The notes beneath the pieces were generated by a model. The model saw only the letters and a program-made list of their open reading frames with translations, was not told the DNA's origin and ran no database searches. 64,000 nucleotides of DNA from Bradyrhizobium sp. (GTDB lineage Bacteria; Pseudomonadota; Alphaproteobacteria; Rhizobiales; Xanthobacteraceae), in the NCBI RefSeq assembly GCF_016219575.1, contig NZ_JACRMG010000009.1, forward strand, positions 1,054,001-1,118,000, read 5' to 3'. This document shows, one piece after another, positions 56,134 through 64,000 of the stretch. Each line of letters starts with the position of its first letter. Within the stretch, counting starts at the first letter, position 1. Position numbers and translations under genes: made by a program.

Positions 56134-56664
56134 CTATTGCGCCAGCCGGAGCTCGGCAAGCGCAATCTTCGCGGTCGCCTCATCCAGCGGGAAAAAGTCG
56201 ACCGGCCCCGGATTTTGATTCCCCGAGGTCACAACGGAAGCTGCTACCACACCGGCAATTCCGCCAAGGATGGCGCCTCCCGCAACCGCATCGTGCCGCT
56301 CGCTGGATCGGGCAACGAAACAATAGATGCGGCCGGATTGCGTGGTGAAGTCACGCCTGGTTTCGCCTGGAAACAGGGCTTCGCTGGCGACGAGTTGATG
56401 CGGGCCCGCCGGCCGATCCGCATAAGCGTAGGTGCCTACGATCACCTTGCCGATCGGCTCTCCGTCGAGCTTCATCTCGCAGGCGCAAGCGTTCAGCCCC
56501 AGGTTCTTGCTCTTTTCCTGAAACACTACGATGCGCGAATGTCCTGCCCCTGGCGGACCAATTTTCTGGGCGACGGCTGCGTATTCAGTACCAGGCCCGC
56601 CAGTCATGCAACCGGACAATAGAATCGCGGCTGCCAGCAACAACACCCCACCACGCCGAAACAT
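56134..56664 (-). CDS. DUF2846-type lipoprotein
   Basis: A 176-residue protein with a lipoprotein signal: hydrophobic LLLAAAILLSGC with the lipid-carrying cysteine near residue 19. The mature part (SRIVVFQEKSKNLGLNACAC, then LDGEPIGKVIVGTYAYADRP) fits DUF2846, a beta-sandwich domain of unknown role. A glycine-rich helix (AGGAILGGIAGVVAASVV) follows. Starting at MFRRGGVLLL gives a proper signal; an in-frame ATG 33 bases upstream does not. Confidence 0.8.
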   Translation of the reverse strand: MFRRGGVLLLAAAILLSGCMTGGPGTEYAAVAQKIGPPGAGHSRIVVFQEKSKNLGLNACACEMKLDGEPIGKVIVGTYAYADRPAGPHQLVASEALFPGETRRDFTTQSGRIYCFVARSSERHDAVAGGAILGGIAGVVAASVVTSGNQNPGPVDFFPLDEATAKIALAELRLAQ

Positions 56665-56919
56665 CACGCTCCCCGAACTCTCGTCCCCGCGCGACAATAA
56701 GCAAAATCGCCGCGAGGTTGCAACCCCGAGTTCAACCTACCTCAGGCTTCGCGAGCACCTCGACCAGGCTCTATTGGCGCGCCTTCGGCTTGAAAACGCT
56801 GTCGTTGTGAAGCAACGGCTGGCGGTTCTCGATGCACCAAGTGCCGTTCAGGAGATCGATGGTCTTGCGGACGGTGATGCCGAGCCGGTGCACTACCGTA
56901 CTCGCAGATCTGAAGGACG

Positions 56920-59900
56920 CTACAGCGTCTGCACGTCCACCACCCCCGCCACCGCCTTCAACGCGCCGGCGATCTGCGGCGAGACCTTGTAGCGGCCGGG
57001 CAGCTTCATCTCGATCTCGGTCTCGAGGTCCAGCATCAGCACCAGCGAGACGTCGCCATCGGAACCGCCGGCCGGCGCCGGCGTGGGTTTCGATTGCGGG
57101 GTGCGCGCGGGTCCGCCGTTGGTCGCAGCGGCTTCCGGCATGTTGAGGCGGCGCGCGATGGAATCCAGCGGCCTGGTGTCGCGCAGGAAGATGCGCAGGC
57201 CCTTTTGCGTCTTGGCAGCGGCGTCATCGAGCGGTTCGGCGTGCAGCACGCGGGCGCGGACGTCCTCACCCTGCAATTCGGCGCCGAGTTGCAGCAGCAC
57301 GGCAGCGCCCGGCTCCAGCACCTCGCGATATTGCGCCAGGCCCTCGGAGAACAGCACGGCCTCGAAATGGCCGGTCGGGTCCGACAGGCCCATGATGCCC
57401 ATCTTGTTGCCGGTCTTGGTGCGCCGCTCCATGCGCGAGACCACGGTGGCCGCGACCTTCCCCGCCGTCGCGCCGGTCTTCACCGCGCGGGAGAATTCGG
57501 CCCAGCTCTGCACCCGCAGCCGCTTCAGCACGGTCGCGTAATCGTCGAGCGGATGGCCGGAGAGAAAGAAGCCGATCGCATCATACTCGCGCCGCAGCCG
57601 CTCCGCCGGCAGCCACGGCTCGATCTGCGGCAGCACGATGGACGGCGCATCGGCCGCGCTGCCGAACATGTCGTTCTGGCCTGAACTGGCCGCCTCATGG
57701 CTGCGCTGGCAGGCCGCCAGCATGGCGTCGGCGCCGGCAAAGACGCGCGCCCGGTTCGGCTCGATCGTATCGAATGCACCGGCGGCGGCGAGACTTTCGA
57801 GAATGCGCTTGTTGATGGCACGCGGGCTGACGCGCGCGGCAAAATCGGCAAGCGAGGTGAACGCGCCCTTCTTCCGTTCCTCGACGATCAGCTCGACGGC
57901 GTGCGGGCCGACGCCCTTCAGCGCGGCGAGCGCGTAGTAGATCGTGCCGTCACCGACCTCGAAAGTGGCGCCGGAGCGGTTGATGTTGGGCGCTTCGACC
58001 TTGATGCCGAGCCGCTGCGCCTCGGAACGAAATTCGCTGAGCTTGTCGGTGTTGTTGAGATCGAGCGTCATCGAGGCCGCGATGAACTCGACCGGATAAT
58101 GCGCCTTCATATAGGCGGTGTGGTAGGACACCAGCGCATAGGCCGCGGCATGGCTCTTGTTAAAGCCGTAGTCGGCGAATTTTGCCAGCAGCTCGAAGAT
58201 CGTCTCCGCCTGCCCTTTAGGCACGTTGTTCTTGACCGCACCGGCGACAAAGACCGCACGCTGCTTCTCCATCTCGGCGCGGATCTTCTTGCCCATGGCG
58301 CGGCGCAAGAGGTCGGCGTCGCCGAGCGAATAGCCGGCCATCACCTGCGCGATCTGCATCACCTGTTCCTGGTAGATGATGACGCCGAAGGTCTCCTTCA
58401 GGATCGGCTCCAGCATCGGATGCAGATATTCCGGCTCCTCGTCGCCATGCTTGCGCGCGCAATAGGTCGGGATGTTCGCCATCGGACCCGGACGATAGAG
58501 CGCCACCAGCGCGATGATGTCCTCGAAACGGTCGGGCCGCATGTCGACCAGCGCGCGTCGCATGCCCTGGCTTTCAACCTGGAACACGCCGACCACGTCG
58601 CCGCGCGCCAGCATCTGGTAACTCGGGGCATCGTCGAGCGGCAGCGTGGCGAGATCGACGTGAATGTTGCGCTGCTTGAGCAGCTTCACGGCAACATCGA
58701 GCACCGTGAGCGTCTTCAGGCCGAGGAAGTCGAACTTGACGAGCCCTGCGGGCTCCACCCACTTCATGTTGAACTGGGTGACGGGCATATCGGACTTGGG
58801 ATCGCGATAGAGCGGCACCAGCTCGCTGAGCGGCCGGTCGCCGATCACGATGCCGGCGGCGTGGGTCGAAGCGTGCCGGGTCAGCCCCTCGAGGCGCTGG
58901 GCGATGTCGAAGGCGCGCGCCACCACCGGATCCTCGTCGCGAAACGCCTGCAGCTTCGGCTCGCCGGCAATGGCGGCCGCCAGCGTCACCGGCGCGGCCG
59001 GATTTTGCGGCACGAGTTTTGTGAGCTTGTCGACCTGCCCGTAGGGCATCTGCAGCACGCGCCCGACATCGCGCAGCACGCCACGCGCCTGCAGCGTGCC
59101 GAAGGTGATGATCTGCGCGACCTGATCGCGGCCATAGCGCTCCTGCACGTAGGAGATGACCTCGCCGCGACGGTCCTGGCAGAAGTCGATGTCGAAGTCC
59201 GGCATCGACACGCGCTCGGGATTGAGGAAGCGCTCGAACAGCAGACCAAAGCGGATCGGGTCGAGATCGGTGATGGTGAGCGCATAAGCGACCAGCGAGC
59301 CTGCGCCGGAGCCGCGCCCCGGCCCCACCGGAATGCCCTTCGACTTCGCATGCTTGATGAAGTCGGCCACGATCAGGAAGTAGCCCGCATAGTTCATGCG
59401 CATGATGACGTCGAGCTCGAACGCCAGCCGCTTGCGGTAGTCCTCCTCCGTGGTGCCCTGCGACAGACCATGCACCCGCAGGCGGTTGGCGAGGCCCTCC
59501 TCTGCCTGGCGGCGCAATTCCTGGTTCTCGGCTTCCTGCGCGTTGGCGTCGGCGCCGACGGTGAAGCGCGGCAGGATCGGCTTGCGCGTCATCGGCCGGA
59601 ACGAGCAGCGCTCGGCGATCTCGACGGTGGAGGCGAGCGCCTCGGGAATGTCGGCGAACAGCACGGCCATTTCGGCGCGCGTCTTGAAGCGGTGGTCGGG
59701 CGTGAGCTGGTCGCGGTCGGTCTCGGCGATCAGCCGGCCGCCGGCGATGCAGAGCAGCGCGTCGTGGGCTTCATAGTCGTCATTGCCGGCAAAATACGGC
59801 TCGTTGGTCGCAACCAGCGGCAGGCCTTTGGCATAGGCGAGATCGATCAGTCCGCTTTCGATGCGGCGCTCTTTGTCCATGCCATGGCGCTGCAGCTCGA

Positions 59901-60426
59901 CATAGAGACGGTCGCCGAACGCGCCTGCCAGCAACCCGCAGCGCGCCGCCGCCAGCTCCGTATTCCCTGCACTGAGCGCCGTGGAAATTGGCCCGTCCGG
60001 CCCGCCCGTCAGCGCGATGATATCTTCGGCTTCGCCCTCGAGCCAATCCAGCTTGATGTGCGGCGCCTGGTGCACCGGCGTTTCGAGAAAGGCGCGGGAA
60101 TTGAGCCGCATCAGGCTGCGATAGCCGCGCTCGCGCGCGGCAAGCAGCACGATCCGCGAGGGTTGGGCGGCATGCGCATTGCGCGCATTGGGATCCTGGT
60201 CGCCGAAATCGACGGCGAGTTCGAGGCCGACGATCGGCTGGATGCCATAGCCCGCCATCTTGTCGGAGAATTCCAGCGCCCCGAACATGTTGTCGGTGTC
60301 GGTCAGCGCCAGCGCCGGCTGGCGATCCGCCTTGGCGAGCTCGCCGAGCTTGGCGATCTTGATCGAGCCCTTCAGCAGCGAATAGGCGGAATGGACATGG
60401 AGATGGACGAATCCGGCACTGGGCAT
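56920..60426 (-). CDS. dnaE: DNA polymerase III alpha subunit
   Basis: Replicative polymerase. 1168 residues: PHP domain (FVHLHVHSAYSLLKGSIKIA), palm catalytic aspartates in SMPDFDIDFCQDRRGEV near residue 412, fingers and thumb, helix-hairpin-helix region (LAALKGVGPHAVELIVEERK) and a C-terminal OB fold (GKVAATVVSRMERRTKTGNK). Size and domain order are those of the main DnaE, not the shorter error-prone ImuC/DnaE2. Start at MPSAGFVHLHVH. Confidence 0.97.
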   Translation of the reverse strand: MPSAGFVHLHVHSAYSLLKGSIKIAKLGELAKADRQPALALTDTDNMFGALEFSDKMAGYGIQPIVGLELAVDFGDQDPNARNAHAAQPSRIVLLAARERGYRSLMRLNSRAFLETPVHQAPHIKLDWLEGEAEDIIALTGGPDGPISTALSAGNTELAAARCGLLAGAFGDRLYVELQRHGMDKERRIESGLIDLAYAKGLPLVATNEPYFAGNDDYEAHDALLCIAGGRLIAETDRDQLTPDHRFKTRAEMAVLFADIPEALASTVEIAERCSFRPMTRKPILPRFTVGADANAQEAENQELRRQAEEGLANRLRVHGLSQGTTEEDYRKRLAFELDVIMRMNYAGYFLIVADFIKHAKSKGIPVGPGRGSGAGSLVAYALTITDLDPIRFGLLFERFLNPERVSMPDFDIDFCQDRRGEVISYVQERYGRDQVAQIITFGTLQARGVLRDVGRVLQMPYGQVDKLTKLVPQNPAAPVTLAAAIAGEPKLQAFRDEDPVVARAFDIAQRLEGLTRHASTHAAGIVIGDRPLSELVPLYRDPKSDMPVTQFNMKWVEPAGLVKFDFLGLKTLTVLDVAVKLLKQRNIHVDLATLPLDDAPSYQMLARGDVVGVFQVESQGMRRALVDMRPDRFEDIIALVALYRPGPMANIPTYCARKHGDEEPEYLHPMLEPILKETFGVIIYQEQVMQIAQVMAGYSLGDADLLRRAMGKKIRAEMEKQRAVFVAGAVKNNVPKGQAETIFELLAKFADYGFNKSHAAAYALVSYHTAYMKAHYPVEFIAASMTLDLNNTDKLSEFRSEAQRLGIKVEAPNINRSGATFEVGDGTIYYALAALKGVGPHAVELIVEERKKGAFTSLADFAARVSPRAINKRILESLAAAGAFDTIEPNRARVFAGADAMLAACQRSHEAASSGQNDMFGSAADAPSIVLPQIEPWLPAERLRREYDAIGFFLSGHPLDDYATVLKRLRVQSWAEFSRAVKTGATAGKVAATVVSRMERRTKTGNKMGIMGLSDPTGHFEAVLFSEGLAQYREVLEPGAAVLLQLGAELQGEDVRARVLHAEPLDDAAAKTQKGLRIFLRDTRPLDSIARRLNMPEAAATNGGPARTPQSKPTPAPAGGSDGDVSLVLMLDLETEIEMKLPGRYKVSPQIAGALKAVAGVVDVQTL

Positions 60427-60582
60427 AGAACGGTCTTGGGCTCGCGTCTGGCGGTGGGAGCGATCGCGCAGCCGGTTCCAGCCGGCGACTCGCGAAGCGA
60501 TGGTGAAGGCTTGGACATTACGAGTCCACGCGAAAGCCCGAGGGGTCGCCACCCGTCCCGCTTTTCCCCAACGGGAACGCCA

Positions 60583-60681
60583 TCAGAGCTGGGTAAAGAG
60601 CTGCGCCCAAACCGCGATCATCCCGACGAACAGCGTCAGCGACGCCAGAGCTGCGGCTTCTTCCACGAAAATCTTGAGCAT
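60583..60681 (-). CDS. Small conserved membrane protein, 32 residues
   Basis: MLKIFVEEAAALASLTLFVG followed by MIAVWAQLFTQL: one amphipathic start and one membrane helix. A GGAGG box lies 6 bases before the ATG. Very similar miniature proteins occur in Bradyrhizobium. Function unknown. An in-frame ATG 9 bases earlier overlaps the ribosome-binding site and is unlikely. Confidence 0.6.
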   Translation of the reverse strand: MLKIFVEEAAALASLTLFVGMIAVWAQLFTQL

Positions 60682-60900
60682 GCCCGCCTCCATGACTGGA
60701 ACATATGCGGAACATTGTTCTAGTTTTGTTCCGACGGTCAAGGCCAAAAATGGAGCCACAATCGGCTGGGTTAACAAACCGTTGCGCCGCTAGGACTGGG
60801 GTCGTTCGAGAAGGTGAGTTGACGAAAACCTGACGGCCCGGCTTGGTGGTTCGGGAGAATCGCACCGTGCGGTTTCGCGATTGCCTTAACGGAGATTTCC

Positions 60901-61188
60901 ATGCGCCTCCCCATCTTGCTGTTCGCGACCGCCTGTGCCGCCTTTGCCGCCGCTCCCGCGCAGGCCGTCGGAACGCGCTACCCGTTTTGCATCACCGGCG
61001 AGGACCAGCCCGGCCTGAGCAATTGCACGTTCACCAGCTACGAACAGTGCGCGGCGACCGCGTCGGGAAGGTTTCTGTCCTGCATTCCCAATCCCTATTA
61101 CGTTCCCGAAGGGGACGCCCCACCGCCCGCCGCCTATGGCCGATCTGTACCTCCGCCGCCACCCCCGCCAGGCTATCGCCGGTACTGA
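60901..61188 (+). CDS. DUF3551 small secreted protein
   Basis: 95 residues with a signal peptide (about 1-22, ending APAQA) and the DUF3551 pattern: YPFCITGEDQPGLSNCTFTS, then YEQCAATASGRFLSCIPNPY. Four conserved cysteines suggest two disulfides in the periplasm. The C-terminus is proline-rich. Function unknown. A paralogue follows 115 bases downstream. Confidence 0.85.
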   Translation: MRLPILLFATACAAFAAAPAQAVGTRYPFCITGEDQPGLSNCTFTSYEQCAATASGRFLSCIPNPYYVPEGDAPPPAAYGRSVPPPPPPPGYRRY

Positions 61189-61303
61189 CCGTACAATTCG
61201 CGCACATCATCGTTCATCCAGCGAACGTGAATTGACGTTAGCCGAGGGCGGCTGTCTGCTCGCCTTACTGGGGCATAGATCAGCAATCCCGAGGGAGCTT
61301 CCA

Positions 61304-61561
61304 ATGCGCGCGATGATTTCAACCCTGCTGGTGCTTGGTGCCGCCACTGCAGCCGCGCCGGCGAGCGCGCAAACCTATGGCGCGGGTTATCCGGTGTGCC
61401 TGCACGCCTACGGGCCCGTCACCTATTATGATTGCGGCTACACCTCGATCTCGCAATGCAATGCGTCGGCATCCGGACGCGCCGCGCAGTGTGTGCCGAA
61501 CCCCTATCTCGCGCACGCGGCAGTTCCGCCGATCTCCAGGCGGACGCGCAGCCCTTACTGA
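61304..61561 (+). CDS. DUF3551 small secreted protein, second copy
   Basis: 85 residues: signal peptide (about 1-22, ending ASAQ) and DUF3551 core YPVCLHAYGPVTYYDCGYTS with ISQCNASASGRAAQCVPNPY. Start at 61,304 follows GAGGGAG. Tandem duplicate of the preceding gene in architecture, with diverged sequence. It ends 3 bases before the convergent lolD gene. Confidence 0.85.
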   Translation: MRAMISTLLVLGAATAAAPASAQTYGAGYPVCLHAYGPVTYYDCGYTSISQCNASASGRAAQCVPNPYLAHAAVPPISRRTRSPY

Positions 61562-61564
61562 AGT

Positions 61565-62263
61565 TCAGTCCAGTTCGACGACCCGACCCTCGGCCAGCGA
61601 TACGCGCCGGTCCATGCGGTTGGCGAGTTCCATGTTGTGGGTTGCGATCAGCATCGCCACGCGCGTAGCCCGCACCAGCTGCATCAGCGCGTTGAACACG
61701 TGGTCGGCCGTATGCGGGTCGAGATTACCGGTCGGCTCGTCCGCCAACAGCGCCCGCGGCGCATTGGCCACCGCGCGCGCGATTGCCACCCGTTGCTGTT
61801 CGCCGCCCGAGAGCTCCGCCGGCCGGTGATTGACGCGGTCGCCCAGCCCCAGATAGGTCAGGATCTCGGTCGAGCGCTTGATGGTCTCGATGCGCTTCAG
61901 GCCGCGGATCATCTGCGGCAGCATGACGTTTTCAAGCGCGGTGAATTCCGGCAGCAGCCGATGCGACTGGTAGACGAAGCCGATGTCGGAGCGGCGGATC
62001 TGGGTGCGGTCGGCGTCGGAGAGCTGCGAGGTTGGCGTACCCCCGACATAGACCTCACCGTCATCGGGCGATTCCAGGAGGCCCGCAATGTGCAGCAGCG
62101 TGGACTTGCCCGAACCCGACGGCGCCACCAGCGCCACCGACTGTCCCGCCCACAGAGCGAGCTTGGCGCCGTCGAGAATGGTCAGCGTGGCTTCGCCCTG
62201 ACGGTATTGCCGCCTGATCTCGTGAAGATAAATGACCGGTACGTCGTCCGCCCCCTGCTCCAT
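61565..62263 (-). CDS. lolD: Lipoprotein-releasing ABC transporter, ATP-binding subunit
   Basis: 232 residues: Walker [11 protein letters not shown]-loop in [20 protein letters not shown], signature [15 protein letters not shown], Walker [14 protein letters not shown]. The [12 protein letters not shown] block and small size are typical of LolD/MacB-type ATPases. It powers extraction of outer-membrane lipoproteins. 7 bases after the permease gene. Confidence 0.92.
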   Translation of the reverse strand: MEQGADDVPVIYLHEIRRQYRQGEATLTILDGAKLALWAGQSVALVAPSGSGKSTLLHIAGLLESPDDGEVYVGGTPTSQLSDADRTQIRRSDIGFVYQSHRLLPEFTALENVMLPQMIRGLKRIETIKRSTEILTYLGLGDRVNHRPAELSGGEQQRVAIARAVANAPRALLADEPTGNLDPHTADHVFNALMQLVRATRVAMLIATHNMELANRMDRRVSLAEGRVVELD

Positions 62264-62270
62264 CTGCCCC

Positions 62271-63551
62271 TCACTCGTACCGGAGCGCGTCGACGGGATC
62301 GAGGCGCGCTGCGCGCCAGGACGGATAGAGCGTGGCGAGGAAGGACAGCGTCAGCGCCATCACGACCACCGCGGTGGTCTCGCCGAAATCGACCTCGGCC
62401 GGCAGCCGCGACAGGAAATACAGCTCCGGCGAGAACAATTCGGTATTGGTCAGCCAGGACAGGAAGCGCCGGATCGATTCGATGTTCATGCAAATCAGGA
62501 GGCCGACGAAGAACCCCGTGAGCGTGCCGACCACCCCGATCGCGGCGCCCGTGATCAGGAACACCCGCATGATCGAGCCCTGCGAAGCGCCCATGGTGCG
62601 CAGGATGGCGATGTCCTGCCCCTTGTCCTTCACCAGCATGATCAGGCCGGAGACGATGTTGAGCGCCGCCACCAGCACGATCATGGTCAGGATCAGGAAC
62701 ATCACGTTGCGCTCGACCTGCAGGGCGTTGAAGAAGGTCGAATTGCGCTGGCGCCAGTCGACGAGGAATACCGGCCGGCCGGCGGCTTCCGTCACCAGCT
62801 TGCGGAAATTGTCGATTCTGTCGGGATTGGAAGTGAACACCTCGATCGCGGTAACGTCGTTGTTGCGGTTGAAATAGGCCTGCGATTCCGGCAGCGGCAT
62901 GAAGACGAAGCCGGCGTCGTATTCGGACATGCCGATCTCGAACACGGCGGCGATCTTGTAGGGTTTTATGCGCGGCGTGGTTCCCATCGGGGTTACCGCA
63001 CCGCGCGGGGCGACCAGCGTGATGCTGTCGCCGGCATGCAGCGACAGCTGGTCGGCGAGCCGCCGGCCGATCGCCACGCCCTGCCCCTCGTCAAAGCCCT
63101 CGAGCGAACCCTGCCTGATGTTCTTGGCGATGGAGGTGAGGTTGTTCAGGTCCTCCGCGCGCATGCCGCGGACCAGCACGCCGGAAGCGTTGAAGGCCGA
63201 GGACGCCAGCGCCTGGCCGTCCACCACCGGCGCGGCGAGCCGGACGCCCTGCACCTGGCTGACGCGGTCGGCGACGTCCTTCCAGTCGGTCAGCGGCGAC
63301 TCCAGCGGCTGCACCAGCAGATGGCCGTTGAGGCCCAAAATCTTGTCCAGGAGTTCCTTGCGGAAGCCGTTCATCACGGCCATCACGATGATCAGCGTGG
63401 CAACGCCGAGCATGATGCCGAGGAACGAGAAGCCGGCAATGACGGAGATGAATCCTTCCTTGCGGCGCGCCCGCAGATAGCGTCCCGACAGCAGCCACTC
63501 GAATGGCGCAAAAGGTGCGGTGCGTTGCGGCTCTGTCATGGTCTCATCCAT
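62271..63551 (-). CDS. lolC: Lipoprotein-releasing system permease, LolC/LolE family
   Basis: 426 residues with the FtsX-type layout: one N-terminal helix ([20 protein letters not shown]), a large periplasmic domain, then three helices, with [17 protein letters not shown] at the end as the family C-terminal motif. A single LolC/E gene before lolD is common in alphaproteobacteria, where one protein serves both roles. ATG at 63,551 or 63,539; both are in frame. Confidence 0.93.
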   Translation of the reverse strand: MDETMTEPQRTAPFAPFEWLLSGRYLRARRKEGFISVIAGFSFLGIMLGVATLIIVMAVMNGFRKELLDKILGLNGHLLVQPLESPLTDWKDVADRVSQVQGVRLAAPVVDGQALASSAFNASGVLVRGMRAEDLNNLTSIAKNIRQGSLEGFDEGQGVAIGRRLADQLSLHAGDSITLVAPRGAVTPMGTTPRIKPYKIAAVFEIGMSEYDAGFVFMPLPESQAYFNRNNDVTAIEVFTSNPDRIDNFRKLVTEAAGRPVFLVDWRQRNSTFFNALQVERNVMFLILTMIVLVAALNIVSGLIMLVKDKGQDIAILRTMGASQGSIMRVFLITGAAIGVVGTLTGFFVGLLICMNIESIRRFLSWLTNTELFSPELYFLSRLPAEVDFGETTAVVVMALTLSFLATLYPSWRAARLDPVDALRYE

Positions 63552-63626
63552 AGCTTGATAATCCCATGATTCGGGCCAAATGTGGCCGCAATGGCCCGCG
63601 CGCGGTGTATAATGAACGCCCGGAGC

Positions 63627-63719
63627 CCCGGTTCTGACTGGATCAGAACCGAAGCTCCGGATTCTTGATTTGACGCGTTTTCTTCACGCGAACCGGTATC
63701 CACTTCGCTCCAAAACGCT
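63627..63719. repeat. Intergenic repeat element between proS and lolC
   Basis: The gap contains inverted segments (GGTTCTGA at 63,630 with TCAGAACC at 63,643) and ACGCGTTTTCTTCACGCG, resembling dispersed rhizobial intergenic repeats. It may act as a terminator for proS. Confidence 0.5.
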
Positions 63720-64000
63720 CTAGCCGCTCAGGCGCGCGACGACGTCGGCCGGGCTCATGTTCTCGCGCGAGCCGTCGGCGCGCCGTTTTACCTCGACCTT
63801 CCCCTCGGCAAGGCCCTTGGGACCGACCAGAATCTGCCAGGGGATGCCGATCAGGTCGGCGCCGGCGAATTTGGCGCCGGCGCGCTGGTCGGTGTCGTCA
63901 TAGAGGACGTCGACGCCCTTGGCGGTGAGTTCGGCGTAGAGCTTCTCGCAGGCGCCGTCGACCGCCGCATCGCCCTGCTTCAGGTTCAGGATGGTGGCGC
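63720..64000 (-). CDS. proS: Prolyl-tRNA synthetase, C-terminal part
   Basis: The gene runs off the window; only the last 93 codons are seen. They encode the anticodon-binding domain: [20 protein letters not shown], then [20 protein letters not shown] and [19 protein letters not shown]. It charges tRNA-Pro. proS followed by lolC-lolD-dnaE is the usual rhizobial order. Confidence 0.93.
   Translation of the reverse strand, partial: ATILNLKQGDAAVDGACEKLYAELTAKGVDVLYDDTDQRAGAKFAGADLIGIPWQILVGPKGLAEGKVEVKRRADGSRENMSPADVVARLSG

Noticed and set aside
56771..56893. 40-codon minus-strand frame between the DUF2846 lipoprotein and dnaE (ITVRKTIDLLNGTWCIENRQ)
   Set aside because: Reads like a protein fragment but has only a GTG without a ribosome-binding site; could be a remnant, too little to call.
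57697..60723. 1008-codon plus-strand frame opposite dnaE
   Set aside because: Antisense shadow of dnaE.

Overview
The window is high-GC alphaproteobacterial chromosome, most likely Bradyrhizobium or a close relative in Nitrobacteraceae. Evidence: the gene order (tpiA, ppiD, trpDC, moaC, moeA, lexA, comEC, glnS/gltX, gltA, then the lpx/bamA/rseP/dxr/cdsA/uppS/frr/pyrH/tsf/rpsB block, dnaE, lolDC, proS), the GTTC-N7-GTTC type SOS box at lexA, paired DUF3551 proteins, and several small hypothetical proteins typical of that genus. No rRNA gene, intact tRNA gene or CRISPR array was seen.

Layout. 1-16,614 is core chromosome: an acetyltransferase, triosephosphate isomerase, a PpiD-type chaperone, two tryptophan genes, molybdopterin genes moaC and moeA, an Flp pilin, a GGDEF-EAL protein, an old-yellow-enzyme family oxidoreductase, a HAD hydrolase, lexA, and the 3' part of comEC. 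16,615-33,446 is an integrated element of about 16.8 kb inserted inside comEC. It is bounded by a 13-bp direct repeat, carries a tyrosine integrase and an excisionase-like gene at its left end, and has visibly lower and more mixed base composition. From 33,447 the 5' part of comEC resumes, followed by an acquired-looking DUF4062 gene, glnS, gltX, gltA and then the long minus-strand envelope and translation cluster down to proS, which runs off the window.

The element is the interesting part. It holds (a) a tight five-gene plus-strand operon, 27,282-32,516: a secreted staphylococcal-nuclease-fold enzyme, a four-helix membrane/coiled-coil protein, a membrane-anchored protein with a vWA-like motif, a MotA/ZorA-like channel protein with a long coiled-coil tail, and a MotB/ZorB-like OmpA-domain protein. 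This looks like an ion-driven envelope complex related to Zorya but with different partners. It also holds (b) a three-gene minus-strand operon led by a TIGR04255-family protein, (c) a HIRAN-domain protein, (d) a multi-hairpin RNA candidate at 24,414-24,604 that hides the ribosome-binding site of a small membrane protein, and (e) a zone of decaying genes with a serine recombinase, half of a tRNA-Ser and several frameshifted or truncated genes. A defence-island role is inferred, not shown.

In the core, lpxD-fabZ-lpxA-lpxI-lpxB is one translationally coupled chain for lipid A. bamA, rseP, dxr, cdsA, uppS, frr, pyrH, tsf and rpsB form the usual alphaproteobacterial envelope/translation cluster. 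lolD and a LolC/E-type permease probably export lipoproteins from the inner membrane.
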